Of a stretch of DNA of 24,418 nt, positions 8,639-19,800 are shown piece after piece (within the stretch, counting starts at the first letter, position 1; each line of letters starts with the position of its first letter). The position numbers and the translations under genes are program-made. The notes beneath the pieces were generated by a model. It was not told the DNA's origin. It did no database searches and worked only from the letters and a program-made list of their open reading frames with translations. Source of the stretch: Betaproteobacteria bacterium (GTDB lineage: Bacteria; Pseudomonadota; Gammaproteobacteria; Burkholderiales; SG8-41); the NCBI GenBank assembly GCA_025363575.1, contig JANYDM010000032.1, forward strand, positions 1-24,418. The letters run 5' to 3'.

Positions 8639-10168
8639 ATGCATCAGGAATCAGATAAAAATAAAACAGCGCCGGCGAGCACGCCGCGCCGCACGTTTCT
8701 TAAACAAGTTGCAGCCACGAGTGCGGTAGCGGGTGCCGGGACGGCGTTGCCGGCAGCGGCGCAGGAGAAGTCGATGCGCAAATCGACGCTTGCGAAAGGA
8801 CAAGCCCCCCTGTCGGAAACGTTCGCGCGTTATGCGCTCAGTCTCAAGTATGAAGATCTGCCGCCGGACGTGGCGCGCGTGAGCAAACGGACCGTGCTCG
8901 ACACGATAGGTTGCGCAATTGGCGGCTATGCCGCCGAGCCGAGCAAGATTGCAAACAAGGTCGCGGGCTATGTCACGGCAAAAGACGGCGCAACGGTTTT
9001 GTGCAGCGGCATCAAGACCAGCCCCGATCTCGCGGCTTTCGCTAACGGCGTGATGATGCGTTATCTCGATTTCAACAATGGCTACATCACCCCCGGCACC
9101 GGCGGCCATCCGAGCGATATGATAGCCGCGCTGCTGCCGGTCGCTGAAATCAACGGCCGCAGCGGCCGTGACCTCATCATGGCGAATGTGCTTACGCACG
9201 AAGTGTTCTGCAAAGTCGGGGATGTCCAGGACACGCGCGGTATCGGCCTCGACCATGCGACGATCACCGGCCTTGCCGCAGTGGTCGGCGCCGGCCGCCT
9301 CATGGGCCTCACAGAAAAGCAGCTGGTCAACGCCATAGGAATCCATGTCGGCGGCAATACCGCGCTCAATCAGGGGCGCGTGGGCAATCTATCGAACTGG
9401 AAAACCTTTGCTTCCGCCGAGGGCTGCCGCAAGGCGATTTTCGCGGCACAGCTCGCGCAGGCCGGCATGACGGGCCCTGATCAGGTATTCGAAGGACGCG
9501 ACGGATTTTTCAACGTGATCCTGCGCGAGCCTTTTCAGTTGCCGAAGCTGGGCGGCGGGGGCGCGCCTTTCGGCATCATGTCTACTTCCACCAAGCGTTT
9601 CGCGCTCGGTCAGTACGCGCAGACGATCGCCCAGGCGGGGGTGGAAGCGCGCCAGTATTTCAAGGACACGGGCGAGATCGAGGAGATCAATCTGCGGATT
9701 TCGCATAACGCGATCATCATCATGGCGGACAGCCCCGATAAATGGCGTCCGCAGACGCACGAGACCGCCGACCATAGCATTCCGTATTCGACGGCCGTTG
9801 CAATGATGTACGGCACGGTGACGGATGATCACTATGAAGATCCCTACCTGCACGACAAGCGGCTGCTGGATCTGGTAAGTCGTGTCAAAGTCATCTATTC
9901 CGAAGAGGCCGATCGCGTCGAGAAGGAATACAACCTGTGCGATATGGAACTCGTGCTGAAATCCGGCGAGCGCAGGAAGCTGCGCGTCGAATATCACCGT
10001 GGGCACTTCAAGAACCCGATGACAGACGCGGAGATGGAAGAGAAATTCCGGCTGCTCGCGAAGCGGCAGTTGCCAGCCGCGCGCATCGACGCCCTGCTCA
10101 AGCAATTGTGGGCGCTCGAGAATGTTTCGAACATCCGCGCGCTTGTCGAATTGACGCGCGCAGGATAG
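8639..10168 (+). CDS. MmgE/PrpD family protein with twin-arginine signal
   Basis: 509 aa from the ATG at 8639, preceded by GGAGGA. Residues 1-45 form a Tat-type signal: TPRRTFLK with Arg17-Arg18, a hydrophobic stretch 23-41 and an Ala-Ala-Ala-Gln-Glu cleavage zone near 39-43. The mature part matches the MmgE/PrpD fold: LSETFARYALSL, RTVLDTIGCAIGG, the active-site-like YLDFNNGY...GGHPSDMIAA and NWKTFASAEGCRKAIFAAQLA. Known: the family includes 2-methylcitrate dehydratase and iminodisuccinate epimerase, normally cytosolic enzymes on small carboxylates. Inferred: this member is exported folded to the periplasm or membrane and acts on an unknown substrate. It is not in a methylcitrate operon (no prpB/prpC nearby), so the name PrpD would be unsafe. 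A 105-bp gap separates it from coq7. Confidence 0.85.
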   Translation: MHQESDKNKTAPASTPRRTFLKQVAATSAVAGAGTALPAAAQEKSMRKSTLAKGQAPLSETFARYALSLKYEDLPPDVARVSKRTVLDTIGCAIGGYAAEPSKIANKVAGYVTAKDGATVLCSGIKTSPDLAAFANGVMMRYLDFNNGYITPGTGGHPSDMIAALLPVAEINGRSGRDLIMANVLTHEVFCKVGDVQDTRGIGLDHATITGLAAVVGAGRLMGLTEKQLVNAIGIHVGGNTALNQGRVGNLSNWKTFASAEGCRKAIFAAQLAQAGMTGPDQVFEGRDGFFNVILREPFQLPKLGGGGAPFGIMSTSTKRFALGQYAQTIAQAGVEARQYFKDTGEIEEINLRISHNAIIIMADSPDKWRPQTHETADHSIPYSTAVAMMYGTVTDDHYEDPYLHDKRLLDLVSRVKVIYSEEADRVEKEYNLCDMELVLKSGERRKLRVEYHRGHFKNPMTDAEMEEKFRLLAKRQLPAARIDALLKQLWALENVSNIRALVELTRAG

Positions 10169-10304
10169 CGGGCGAGTCGCAGTTGCGTTGCCACAAGCCG
10201 TTCATTGTGAGGTGCAGCACCATGGACGGCGTTCGCCCCGTTGCTTCGGCGGCGAATGATCAAAGTCTGAGGAATGTCGCGGGCATCGTCTGTTACCAGC
10301 TGCA
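10169..10304. other. gene-free 3' flank of the MmgE/PrpD gene
   Basis: Together with the metH leader this makes a 308-bp stretch without a gene. A 6-bp hairpin TTCGCC/GGCGAA (10232-10256) with a 13-nt loop and no T-run could be a weak end signal for the upstream gene. No reading frame or other element is supported. Confidence 0.4.
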
Positions 10305-10333
10305 TTGACAATTTTCGTCTCAACGCGTAACCT
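10305..10333 (+). promoter_or_regulatory. putative sigma-70 promoter of metH
   Basis: A perfect -35 hexamer TTGACA (10305-10310) is followed by a 17-base spacer and TAACCT (10328-10333), which keeps three of six consensus -10 positions. The predicted transcript would start near 10340, just before the structured leader. The -35 match and spacing make this the best promoter candidate for metH; the -10 is weak. Confidence 0.5.
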
Positions 10334-10342
10334 CTTGTTCCT

Positions 10343-10462
10343 GCGCCGATTTAGCTTTGCTTGCGGGCGCCGCCGCGGAGGTGAGAACGCTTCCGGCCCG
10401 GCGTAAAAACAAATCCTGCTAAGCGGCGTGACCCGATCGGCGCCCGCAGATCGGGTTTTTTT
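10343..10462 (+). promoter_or_regulatory. structured metH leader, candidate attenuator or riboswitch
   Basis: Several pairings compete. (1) TGCGGGCGCCG at 10362-10372 pairs perfectly over 11 bp with CGGCGCCCGCA at 10438-10448. (2) GCGCCGAT at 10343-10350 pairs with ATCGGCGC at 10436-10443. (3) ACCCGATC/GATCGGGT (10431-10438 with 10449-10456) forms the terminator hairpin; the 3' strand of pairing 1 sits in its loop, and pairing 2 consumes part of its 5' arm. (4) A local stem CGGAGG/CTTCCG (10376-10395, one G-U) is nested inside, and CGCCG/CGGCG (10368-10403) could enclose it. No ATG-led leader peptide is seen. Known: methionine genes are often controlled by SAM, SAH or cobalamin riboswitches, but I cannot find the conserved core of those classes. 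Inferred: ligand- or factor-dependent choice between readthrough and termination. Confidence 0.55.
10431..10462 (+). terminator. intrinsic terminator immediately upstream of metH
   Basis: An 8-bp stem ACCCGATC/GATCGGGT with a 10-nt loop is followed by an uninterrupted run of seven T (10456-10462), then A and five more T. It ends 14 bases before the metH ATG, so any transcript from the putative promoter must read through it to express metH. This placement indicates a regulated attenuator rather than only an end signal for the MmgE/PrpD gene 260 bases upstream. Confidence 0.8.
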
Positions 10463-10476
10463 ATTTTTGCTTCTCT

Positions 10477-14214
<3,738 letters not shown>

Positions 14215-14228
14215 CCGGATACCGGACG

Positions 14229-14981
14229 ATGTTTACCGCCGCCGAGGCAGCCCGGTTCCAGCGTGACGGCTATATCGTGGCGCGCGGGCTGGCGTCTGCC
14301 GCCGATTGCGCGGCCATCAGGGGGATCGCGCAGCGCGATCTGGCGGCAGCGACCCAGCCGGTCGAATTCGAAACCGATACGCAGTACCCGGGGGCGCCGG
14401 CGTCGCTGGACGCGCCCGGCGGGCGAACCGTGCGCCGCCTGTTGCAGGCTTGCGCGCGCGATCCGGTAATCGCGCAGTGGGCAACGCAGCCAGAACTCGC
14501 CGCGCGGCTCCGCCAGCTGATGGCGCCGCAGGTTGAGCTGTCGCAGGTTCATCACAACTGCGTGATGACGAAAAACCCGAGCTACAGCAGCATCACGAGC
14601 TGGCACCAGGACATCCGCTATTGGTCGTTCGAGCGGCCGGAACTGGTTTCGGTCTGGCTCGCCCTCGGGCGCGAATACTTCGAAAACGGTTGCCTGCTGG
14701 TGCTGCCCGGATCGCACGTGATGGATTTTTCACCGGCGCAACTCGATGCCGCGCTGTTCCTGCGCCCCGACGTCGAAGCGAATAAGCCTTTGATCCGCAC
14801 CCAGTGCCGCGTCGAGCTGGAGCCCGGCGACGTGTTGTTTTTCCATTGCCGTCTTTTCCACGCGGCCGGCCACAATCAGACGGCGGACACCAAGTTTTCG
14901 CTGGTGCTCTCGTATCACGCCGCCGACAACCGGCCGCTTGCCGATACGCGCTCGGCTACTCTGCCCGACATTCTGCTGTAA
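14229..14981 (+). CDS. phytanoyl-CoA dioxygenase (PhyH) family protein
   Basis: 250 aa. Seen: the N-terminal FQRDGYIVARGL typical of the family, the iron-binding His-x-Asp as WHQD (His126, Asp128), a distal His at about 211 in LFHAAGHN, and the following K/S-rich strand TKFSLVLSYH that usually holds the 2-oxoglutarate contact. Known: these are Fe(II)/2-oxoglutarate-dependent hydroxylases with very diverse small-molecule substrates. It lies 14 bases after metH on the same strand and is probably co-transcribed, but no link to methionine metabolism can be read from the sequence. Its substrate is unknown. Confidence 0.85.
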   Translation: MFTAAEAARFQRDGYIVARGLASAADCAAIRGIAQRDLAAATQPVEFETDTQYPGAPASLDAPGGRTVRRLLQACARDPVIAQWATQPELAARLRQLMAPQVELSQVHHNCVMTKNPSYSSITSWHQDIRYWSFERPELVSVWLALGREYFENGCLLVLPGSHVMDFSPAQLDAALFLRPDVEANKPLIRTQCRVELEPGDVLFFHCRLFHAAGHNQTADTKFSLVLSYHAADNRPLADTRSATLPDILL

Positions 14982-15046
14982 CCGGCACGGCGCGGCCAGC
15001 GGCCGGCACGGACGCGTTAGAATCCGCGTTGCTCCCGGAGATACGC

Positions 15047-15400
15047 ATGCCGACCTCGAGTTCATCCTTCGCGCTGACCGCGCTCATGCTTGCCGCGTCG
15101 AATCTGTTCATGACGTTTGCCTGGTACGGGCATCTCAAGCACCTCCAATCGAAACCGTGGATCGTCGCCGCGCTCGTCAGCTGGGGCATCGCACTTTTCG
15201 AGTATCTTCTGCAGGTGCCGGCCAATCGCATCGGCATCGGCGTCATGTCGCTGCCGCAGCTGAAAATCCTGCAGGAGGTCATCACGCTGCTGGTGTTCGT
15301 GCCGTTCGCGTTCTTCTACATGGACCAGAAAATCACGCTGAACTATCTGTACGCGGGCCTGTGCCTTGTCGGTGCGGTATATTTCATCTTCAAGGGATGA
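15047..15400 (+). CDS. DMT-family small membrane protein (DUF486)
   Basis: 117 aa with four hydrophobic segments, at about 8-24, 38-56, 75-92 and 98-115, so an integral inner-membrane protein. Seen: SNLFMTFAWYGHLK, SWGIALFEYLLQVPANRIG and the C-terminal GLCLVGAVYFIFKG, all typical of the DUF486 group of drug/metabolite-transporter-like proteins. The ATG at 15047 was chosen because it gives the family N-terminus and has CGGAGATA upstream; the frame continues backwards into the PhyH gene without resemblance. It is 10 bases ahead of mpl. No transported substrate is known. Confidence 0.85.
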   Translation: MPTSSSSFALTALMLAASNLFMTFAWYGHLKHLQSKPWIVAALVSWGIALFEYLLQVPANRIGIGVMSLPQLKILQEVITLLVFVPFAFFYMDQKITLNYLYAGLCLVGAVYFIFKG

Positions 15401-15410
15401 AAAACAACGG

Positions 15411-16781
15411 ATGAAAATCCATATTCTCGGTATTTGCGGTACGTTCATGGGCGGTATCGCGGCGATCGCGCAGTCCGCCGGCCATACCGTCACCGGCTGC
15501 GACGCCAACGTGTATCCGCCAATGAGCACCCAGCTCGAAGGCCAGGGCATCAAGCTCATCGAAGGCTACGGCGCTGATCAGCTGAGGCTCGAGCCCGATG
15601 TCTACGTCATCGGCAACGTCGTGACGCGCGGCAATCCTTTGATGGAAGAAATTCTCAACCGCGGCCTGCCCTATATCTCGGGTCCGCAGTGGCTGGCCGA
15701 AAATGTGCTGCGCGGGCGCTGGGTGCTGGCAGTGGCCGGGACGCACGGCAAGACGACGACGACGGCAATGCTGGCGTGGATACTCGAGCACGCCGGGCTC
15801 AATCCGGGGTTTCTGATCGGCGGCGTGCCGGAGAATTTCCGCATTTCGGCGCGCGTTGGCGGCGACCCGTTTTTCGTGATCGAAGCCGACGAGTACGATA
15901 CGGCGTTTTTCGACAAGCGGTCGAAGTTCGTGCATTACTCGCCGCGCACCGCGGTACTCAACAATCTCGAATATGACCACGCCGACATTTTTCCCGATCT
16001 TGGCGCAATCGAAAATCAGTTTCATCATCTCGTGCGAACTGTGCCCGGCAAGGGGCTTATCGTCAGCAACGGCGCCGACGCGAATCTCGAGCGCGTGTTG
16101 ACGCGCGGCTGCTGGACTCCGGTCGAGCGATTCGGCATCACCGGCGGCTGGCAAGCCGGCGCGCAATCGGCGGACGGCCGGTTCGAGGTGGCTTTCGACG
16201 GCAAGCCGCAGGGCGATGTGCAGTGGGATTTGCTCGGCGCGCACAATCAGGCGAATGCGCTGGCGGCGATCGCCGCTGCGCGTCATGCCGGGGTTGCGCC
16301 TGCGGTCGCCCTTGAAGCGCTCGCTGCGTTCGAGAACGTAAAACGCCGGCTCGAGTTGCGCGGCACAGTCAAGGGCGTATCGGTTTACGACGATTTCGCT
16401 CATCATCCGACCGCGATAAAAACTACGCTGGCGGGATTGCGCGGAAAAACCTCGCAGTTGTCGCAGCCGACGCGCATATTCGCCGTCCTCGAGCCGCGCT
16501 CTAATACGATGAAGCTCGGCATGATGAAAGACGCGTTGCCGGGGAGCCTGGCGGATGCCGACCGCGTGTACTGTTACGGCGCCAACCTGGGCTGGGACGC
16601 GGCCGCCGCACTTGCCCCGCTGGGCGGCAAGGCCGAGGTGCATCAGGATATCGGCAAGCTCGTCGCCGCCATCGCGGCCGTGGCGAAATCCGGCGATCAC
16701 GTTCTGGTCATGAGCAACGGCGGCTTCGGTGGCATTCACGACAAGTTGCTCGCCGAGCTGGGAGGCGCGCGTGGCGGATAA
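15411..16781 (+). CDS. mpl: UDP-N-acetylmuramate:L-alanyl-gamma-D-glutamyl-meso-diaminopimelate ligase
   Basis: 456 aa, normal length. It joins recycled murein tripeptide to UDP-MurNAc, feeding cell-wall recycling. A Mur-ligase fold: a Rossmann-like HILGICGTFMGGIA near residues 4-17, the ATP loop GTHGKTTT at 110-117, EADEYDTAFFDKR in the middle domain, NNLEYDHADIFPD typical of Mpl, and the C-terminal ENVKRRLE and DDFAHHPTAI. The GICGTFMGG start and the DKRSKF segment favour Mpl over MurC. The ATG at 15411 lies 10 bases after DUF486. Its last 11 bases overlap the GTG start of the AAA ATPase gene. Confidence 0.94.
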   Translation: MKIHILGICGTFMGGIAAIAQSAGHTVTGCDANVYPPMSTQLEGQGIKLIEGYGADQLRLEPDVYVIGNVVTRGNPLMEEILNRGLPYISGPQWLAENVLRGRWVLAVAGTHGKTTTTAMLAWILEHAGLNPGFLIGGVPENFRISARVGGDPFFVIEADEYDTAFFDKRSKFVHYSPRTAVLNNLEYDHADIFPDLGAIENQFHHLVRTVPGKGLIVSNGADANLERVLTRGCWTPVERFGITGGWQAGAQSADGRFEVAFDGKPQGDVQWDLLGAHNQANALAAIAAARHAGVAPAVALEALAAFENVKRRLELRGTVKGVSVYDDFAHHPTAIKTTLAGLRGKTSQLSQPTRIFAVLEPRSNTMKLGMMKDALPGSLADADRVYCYGANLGWDAAAALAPLGGKAEVHQDIGKLVAAIAAVAKSGDHVLVMSNGGFGGIHDKLLAELGGARGG

Positions 16782-18255
16782 CCTCAACGACCTCGCGCTG
16801 ATCGTCAAATCGCGCTTCCCGCTGATCCAGGTCGAGACCAGCGAGGAGGTGCGCATGATGCACCTGCTCGAGCGTGTATCCAACCTCGAGAACTGGCCGC
16901 TGTTCGTCTGGAGCATCGCCGACGGCATACGCCGCGTGCCGCGCACCGACGTGATCACCCAGACCTACGAGTTCCAGGCGGCGCTGCGCCATATCGACAA
17001 GACGCCGCAGAACGGCATCTATGTTCTGCTCGACGCGCAGCCGTACTTCGAAGACCCCGTCAACGTGCGGCTCATCAAGGAAATTGCGCAGGAGTATTAC
17101 AAGACGCAGCGCACGCTCGTCTTCCTTTCGCAGCAGATTCAGATTCCGCCCGACCTGCAGCGCATGAGCGCGCGCTTCTGCCTGCCCTTGCCGTCGACGG
17201 ACGAGATCCGCGAATTGATCCGCAGCGAAGCGCAGTTGTGGGAGCACGAGAACGGCGTGCCGATCAAGGGCCAGCAGCACGCGCTTGAATTGCTCGTGCA
17301 GCACCTGGTGGGCATGTGCCTCGACGATGCGCAGCGGCTCGTGCGCCAGGCGATCCGCGACGACAACGCGATCACGATGGACGACATCCACCGCGTGCTG
17401 CGCTTCAAGCGCGAATCGCTGGGCGAAGGCGGCCTGCTCGAATTCGAAATCGACGCGGGTTCGCTGACGGAGGTCGGCGGCCTGGCGAACCTCAAGCGCT
17501 GGCTCGAGCTGCGGCGGCCGGCGATCACGGGCGACGCGGTGAGGCTCGGTGTAGAGCCGCCGAAAGGCGTGCTGCTGCTCGGCGTGCAGGGTGCGGGCAA
17601 GAGCCTGGCGGCGAAGGCGATCGCGGGCTCCTGGGGGCTGCCGCTGATGCGGATGGATTTCGCCGTGCTCTACAACAAGTTCCATGGCGAAACCGAGCGC
17701 AACCTGCGCCAGGCGCTGAAGCAGGCCGAAGCCATGGCTCCGTGCGTATTGTGGATAGATGAAATCGAGAAAGGGCTGGCCGGCGATAGTTCCGGCGATG
17801 GCGACGGCGGCGTCTCCAAGCGCGTGCTCGGCACCCTGCTCACGTGGATGGCGGAACGCAAGACGCGCTGCTTCCTGGTGGCAACATCGAACGATGTGAG
17901 CCGGCTGCCGCCGGAGCTGCTGCGCAAGGGGCGCATGGACGAGATTTTCTTCGTGGACCTGCCCGATGCCGCCACCCGCGAAGAAATATTCCGCATCCAT
18001 CTGCAGAAGCGCAAGCTCGACCCTGCGCAGTTCGACCTGAAACAACTTGCCGCCGCGGCCGACGGGTTTGCGGGGGCCGAGATCGAGCAGGCGGTGATTG
18101 CAGCGATTTATGAAGCCCTCGCCGAGAAGAAACCGCTCGCTACTGCCCATGTGCTCGCCGAAGTCGAGCATACGCGGCCACTGTCCGTAGTCATGGCGGA
18201 GAAGGTTGCAGAGTTGAGGGAGTGGGCCGCCGGCCGCACGGTGCGCGCGGACTGA
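16771..18255 (+). CDS. Ycf46-like AAA family ATPase
   Basis: 494 aa from a GTG at 16771 with GGGAGG upstream; it overlaps the end of mpl by 11 bp. Residues 1-210 form an N-terminal domain without nucleotide motifs (LNDLALIVKSRFPLIQVETSEE), as in Ycf46-type proteins. The AAA core follows: Walker A GVQGAGKS at 271-278, Walker B VLWIDE at 326-331, sensor-1 Asn374 in ATSND, an arginine-finger-like RKGRMDE at 385-391, and a C-terminal helical lid. Known: Ycf46-like ATPases in cyanobacteria and other bacteria are poorly characterised; some affect inorganic-carbon use or stress responses. There is no membrane segment and no protease domain. The role here is unknown; the tight overlap suggests co-expression with mpl. 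Confidence 0.85.
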   Translation: MADNLNDLALIVKSRFPLIQVETSEEVRMMHLLERVSNLENWPLFVWSIADGIRRVPRTDVITQTYEFQAALRHIDKTPQNGIYVLLDAQPYFEDPVNVRLIKEIAQEYYKTQRTLVFLSQQIQIPPDLQRMSARFCLPLPSTDEIRELIRSEAQLWEHENGVPIKGQQHALELLVQHLVGMCLDDAQRLVRQAIRDDNAITMDDIHRVLRFKRESLGEGGLLEFEIDAGSLTEVGGLANLKRWLELRRPAITGDAVRLGVEPPKGVLLLGVQGAGKSLAAKAIAGSWGLPLMRMDFAVLYNKFHGETERNLRQALKQAEAMAPCVLWIDEIEKGLAGDSSGDGDGGVSKRVLGTLLTWMAERKTRCFLVATSNDVSRLPPELLRKGRMDEIFFVDLPDAATREEIFRIHLQKRKLDPAQFDLKQLAAAADGFAGAEIEQAVIAAIYEALAEKKPLATAHVLAEVEHTRPLSVVMAEKVAELREWAAGRTVRAD

Positions 18256-18319
18256 GATCAGTCCTACAAAGATCTGCCCAACGCAACGGTACGGCGCACG
18301 ACGCATCGCCTCGCGAGCG

Positions 18320-18325
18320 TATAAT
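18320..18325 (+). promoter_or_regulatory. perfect -10 hexamer TATAAT upstream of the sensor kinase
   Basis: TATAAT lies in the 108-bp gap after the AAA ATPase, about 40 bases before the kinase start. No good -35 hexamer is found at 16-18 bases spacing, so this would be a weak or activator-dependent promoter. Confidence 0.35.
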
Positions 18326-18363
18326 CGCCGGGCTGTCTGCGCGCATCATTCATACGCGCTGTC

Positions 18364-19734
18364 GTGCCTCCCGCGTCTCCCCTCTTCGCCGCCGAACCCG
18401 TGAACAGTAGCAGTCAAATAGATCAGCAATTGGCTGGCCTCGCGTCCCATCTCGCCGGGCGCCAGTCTGTAATCCTGCAGACGTGGTGCAATGCGATCGA
18501 GCGTGATCCGCAGCTGACCACTGCCGCCGCGTTGCCGCGCAAGCAGTTGAACGATCACATCCCACATGTGCTGGAGGCGTTCGGACGCGAGCTGAGCGCG
18601 CGGGACACCACTGAGCATGCCGATGCGAAAAAAGAAGCGCATAAGGATGGCGCCGCGCATGGCCTGCATCGGTGGCAGCAGGGCTACCATCTGCGCGAAG
18701 TGACGCGCGAATGGGGTCATCTGCAACTGTGCCTTGCAGACGAGTTGAAAAGCTTTGCGTCTTTGCATCCGGACGTTGACCCGGGCGTCATGCCGGCCGC
18801 GTATCGCGCGCTGGCGACCATTTGCGGCGAAGGCGTGAGCGACAGCACGAATCGATATTTCGAGCTGCAGCAGATCGAGGCCGCCGGCTACGTGCGCGAC
18901 CTCGAAGAGGCGCTCGAGCAGGTGCGCGAATTGGAGCGTCAGCGCGCGGCTCTATGGCGCGAGGCGCTGCATGACCTGCGCGGCAAGGTTGGTGTCGTTG
19001 CGAACGTGACAACGGGGTTGACGCTCGAGCACGTGTCGCAACCCGTGCGCGACAATTTCCTGCGCTTGCTCAAGAAGAATGTGTCATCGCTCCACGTCAT
19101 GCTCGACGACGTCATGAGTCTGGCGCGCCTGCAGGCCGGCCAGGAGCAGCGCGACATCAGGCCGATCGACGCGGCCGCCCTGGTGCGCGATTTGTGCGAG
19201 AACCTCCAGCCGCTGGCCGCTGAGCGCGGGTTGTTTCTGAAGACCGAGGGCCCCGCCAATTTTGCCGTAGAAGGCGACGCGGTGAAAATCCAGCGCATCG
19301 CGCAGAACCTGTTGATCAATGCGCTCAAATACACGCAGCATGGCGGAGTCACGGTACGCTGGGGAGACAGTCGGGCGAACGACAGCGAGCGTTGGATGCT
19401 GGTGGTCGAAGATACCGGTCCGGGATTTCGCGCCGGCCCCGGCGCGCCTCTCGCGGGCGCGCTCGAAGAGGCCACCGAAGAGGCGCGCCAGGTGGAGCGC
19501 ACAGTCGACGGCGATGGCAAGTCCGTCGGCGTGCACAAAACCGTGCCGGCCGCGCCACCGCCCGATTATCGACAGACTCATCAGGAACACGGCGAGGGTA
19601 TCGGTCTCGCGATCGTCAAGCGACTAAGCGAGCTGCTGGACGCGACGGTCGAAATGACCTCCGAGCCCGAACGGGGCACGATATTCAGGATAGTGCTGCC
19701 AAGGCACTACGCGGGCGCACAGCAAAAGCCCTAG
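18364..19734 (+). CDS. sensor histidine kinase with RsbRD-type N-terminal domain
   Basis: 456 aa from a GTG at 18364; a second in-frame GTG at 18400 is equally possible and neither has a clear ribosome site. Residues 20-165 are an all-helical domain resembling the RsbT co-antagonist N-terminal (RsbRD_N) type, with GYHLREVTREW in its centre. A short coiled region (176-200) leads to the phosphoacceptor box LHDLRGKVG with His203, the N box QNLLINALKYT (314-324), G1 DTGPGF (350-355) and G2 GEGIGLAIVKRL (410-421). The ATP-lid between G1 and G2 is about 54 residues, longer than usual and Pro/Glu-rich. There is no signal peptide or membrane segment, so it is a soluble sensor. No response regulator is adjacent, making it an orphan kinase. 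The signal is unknown. Confidence 0.85.
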   Translation: MPPASPLFAAEPVNSSSQIDQQLAGLASHLAGRQSVILQTWCNAIERDPQLTTAAALPRKQLNDHIPHVLEAFGRELSARDTTEHADAKKEAHKDGAAHGLHRWQQGYHLREVTREWGHLQLCLADELKSFASLHPDVDPGVMPAAYRALATICGEGVSDSTNRYFELQQIEAAGYVRDLEEALEQVRELERQRAALWREALHDLRGKVGVVANVTTGLTLEHVSQPVRDNFLRLLKKNVSSLHVMLDDVMSLARLQAGQEQRDIRPIDAAALVRDLCENLQPLAAERGLFLKTEGPANFAVEGDAVKIQRIAQNLLINALKYTQHGGVTVRWGDSRANDSERWMLVVEDTGPGFRAGPGAPLAGALEEATEEARQVERTVDGDGKSVGVHKTVPAAPPPDYRQTHQEHGEGIGLAIVKRLSELLDATVEMTSEPERGTIFRIVLPRHYAGAQQKP

Positions 19735-19777
19735 CGCGTCCGCCGGTTTCCGTAAGCGGAACTAACGCGCGTTTTCG

Positions 19778-19797
19778 GGCACTCACACCAGAGTGCC
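19778..19797 (+). promoter_or_regulatory. perfect hairpin directly before the ligase start codon
   Basis: GGCACTC/GAGTGCC form a perfect 7-bp stem with a 6-nt loop, ending 3 bases before the ATG at 19801. There is no Shine-Dalgarno sequence in front of the ATG and no T-run, so it is not a typical terminator. It could control ribosome access or be a protein-binding site. A smaller hairpin TTCCG/CGGAA lies at 19748-19761. Confidence 0.45.
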
Positions 19798-19800
19798 TTA

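Noticed and set aside
8639..10168. Naming the MmgE/PrpD gene prpD
   Set aside because: No methylcitrate genes lie nearby and the export signal argues against the cytosolic dehydratase role.
10343..10462. Assigning the metH leader to the SAH or cobalamin riboswitch class
   Set aside because: The conserved core segments I know for these classes are not found; the pairing pattern alone does not justify a class name.
15018..15023. TAGAAT as a -10 element for the DUF486 gene
   Set aside because: No supporting -35 hexamer at the right distance; left as a possibility only.
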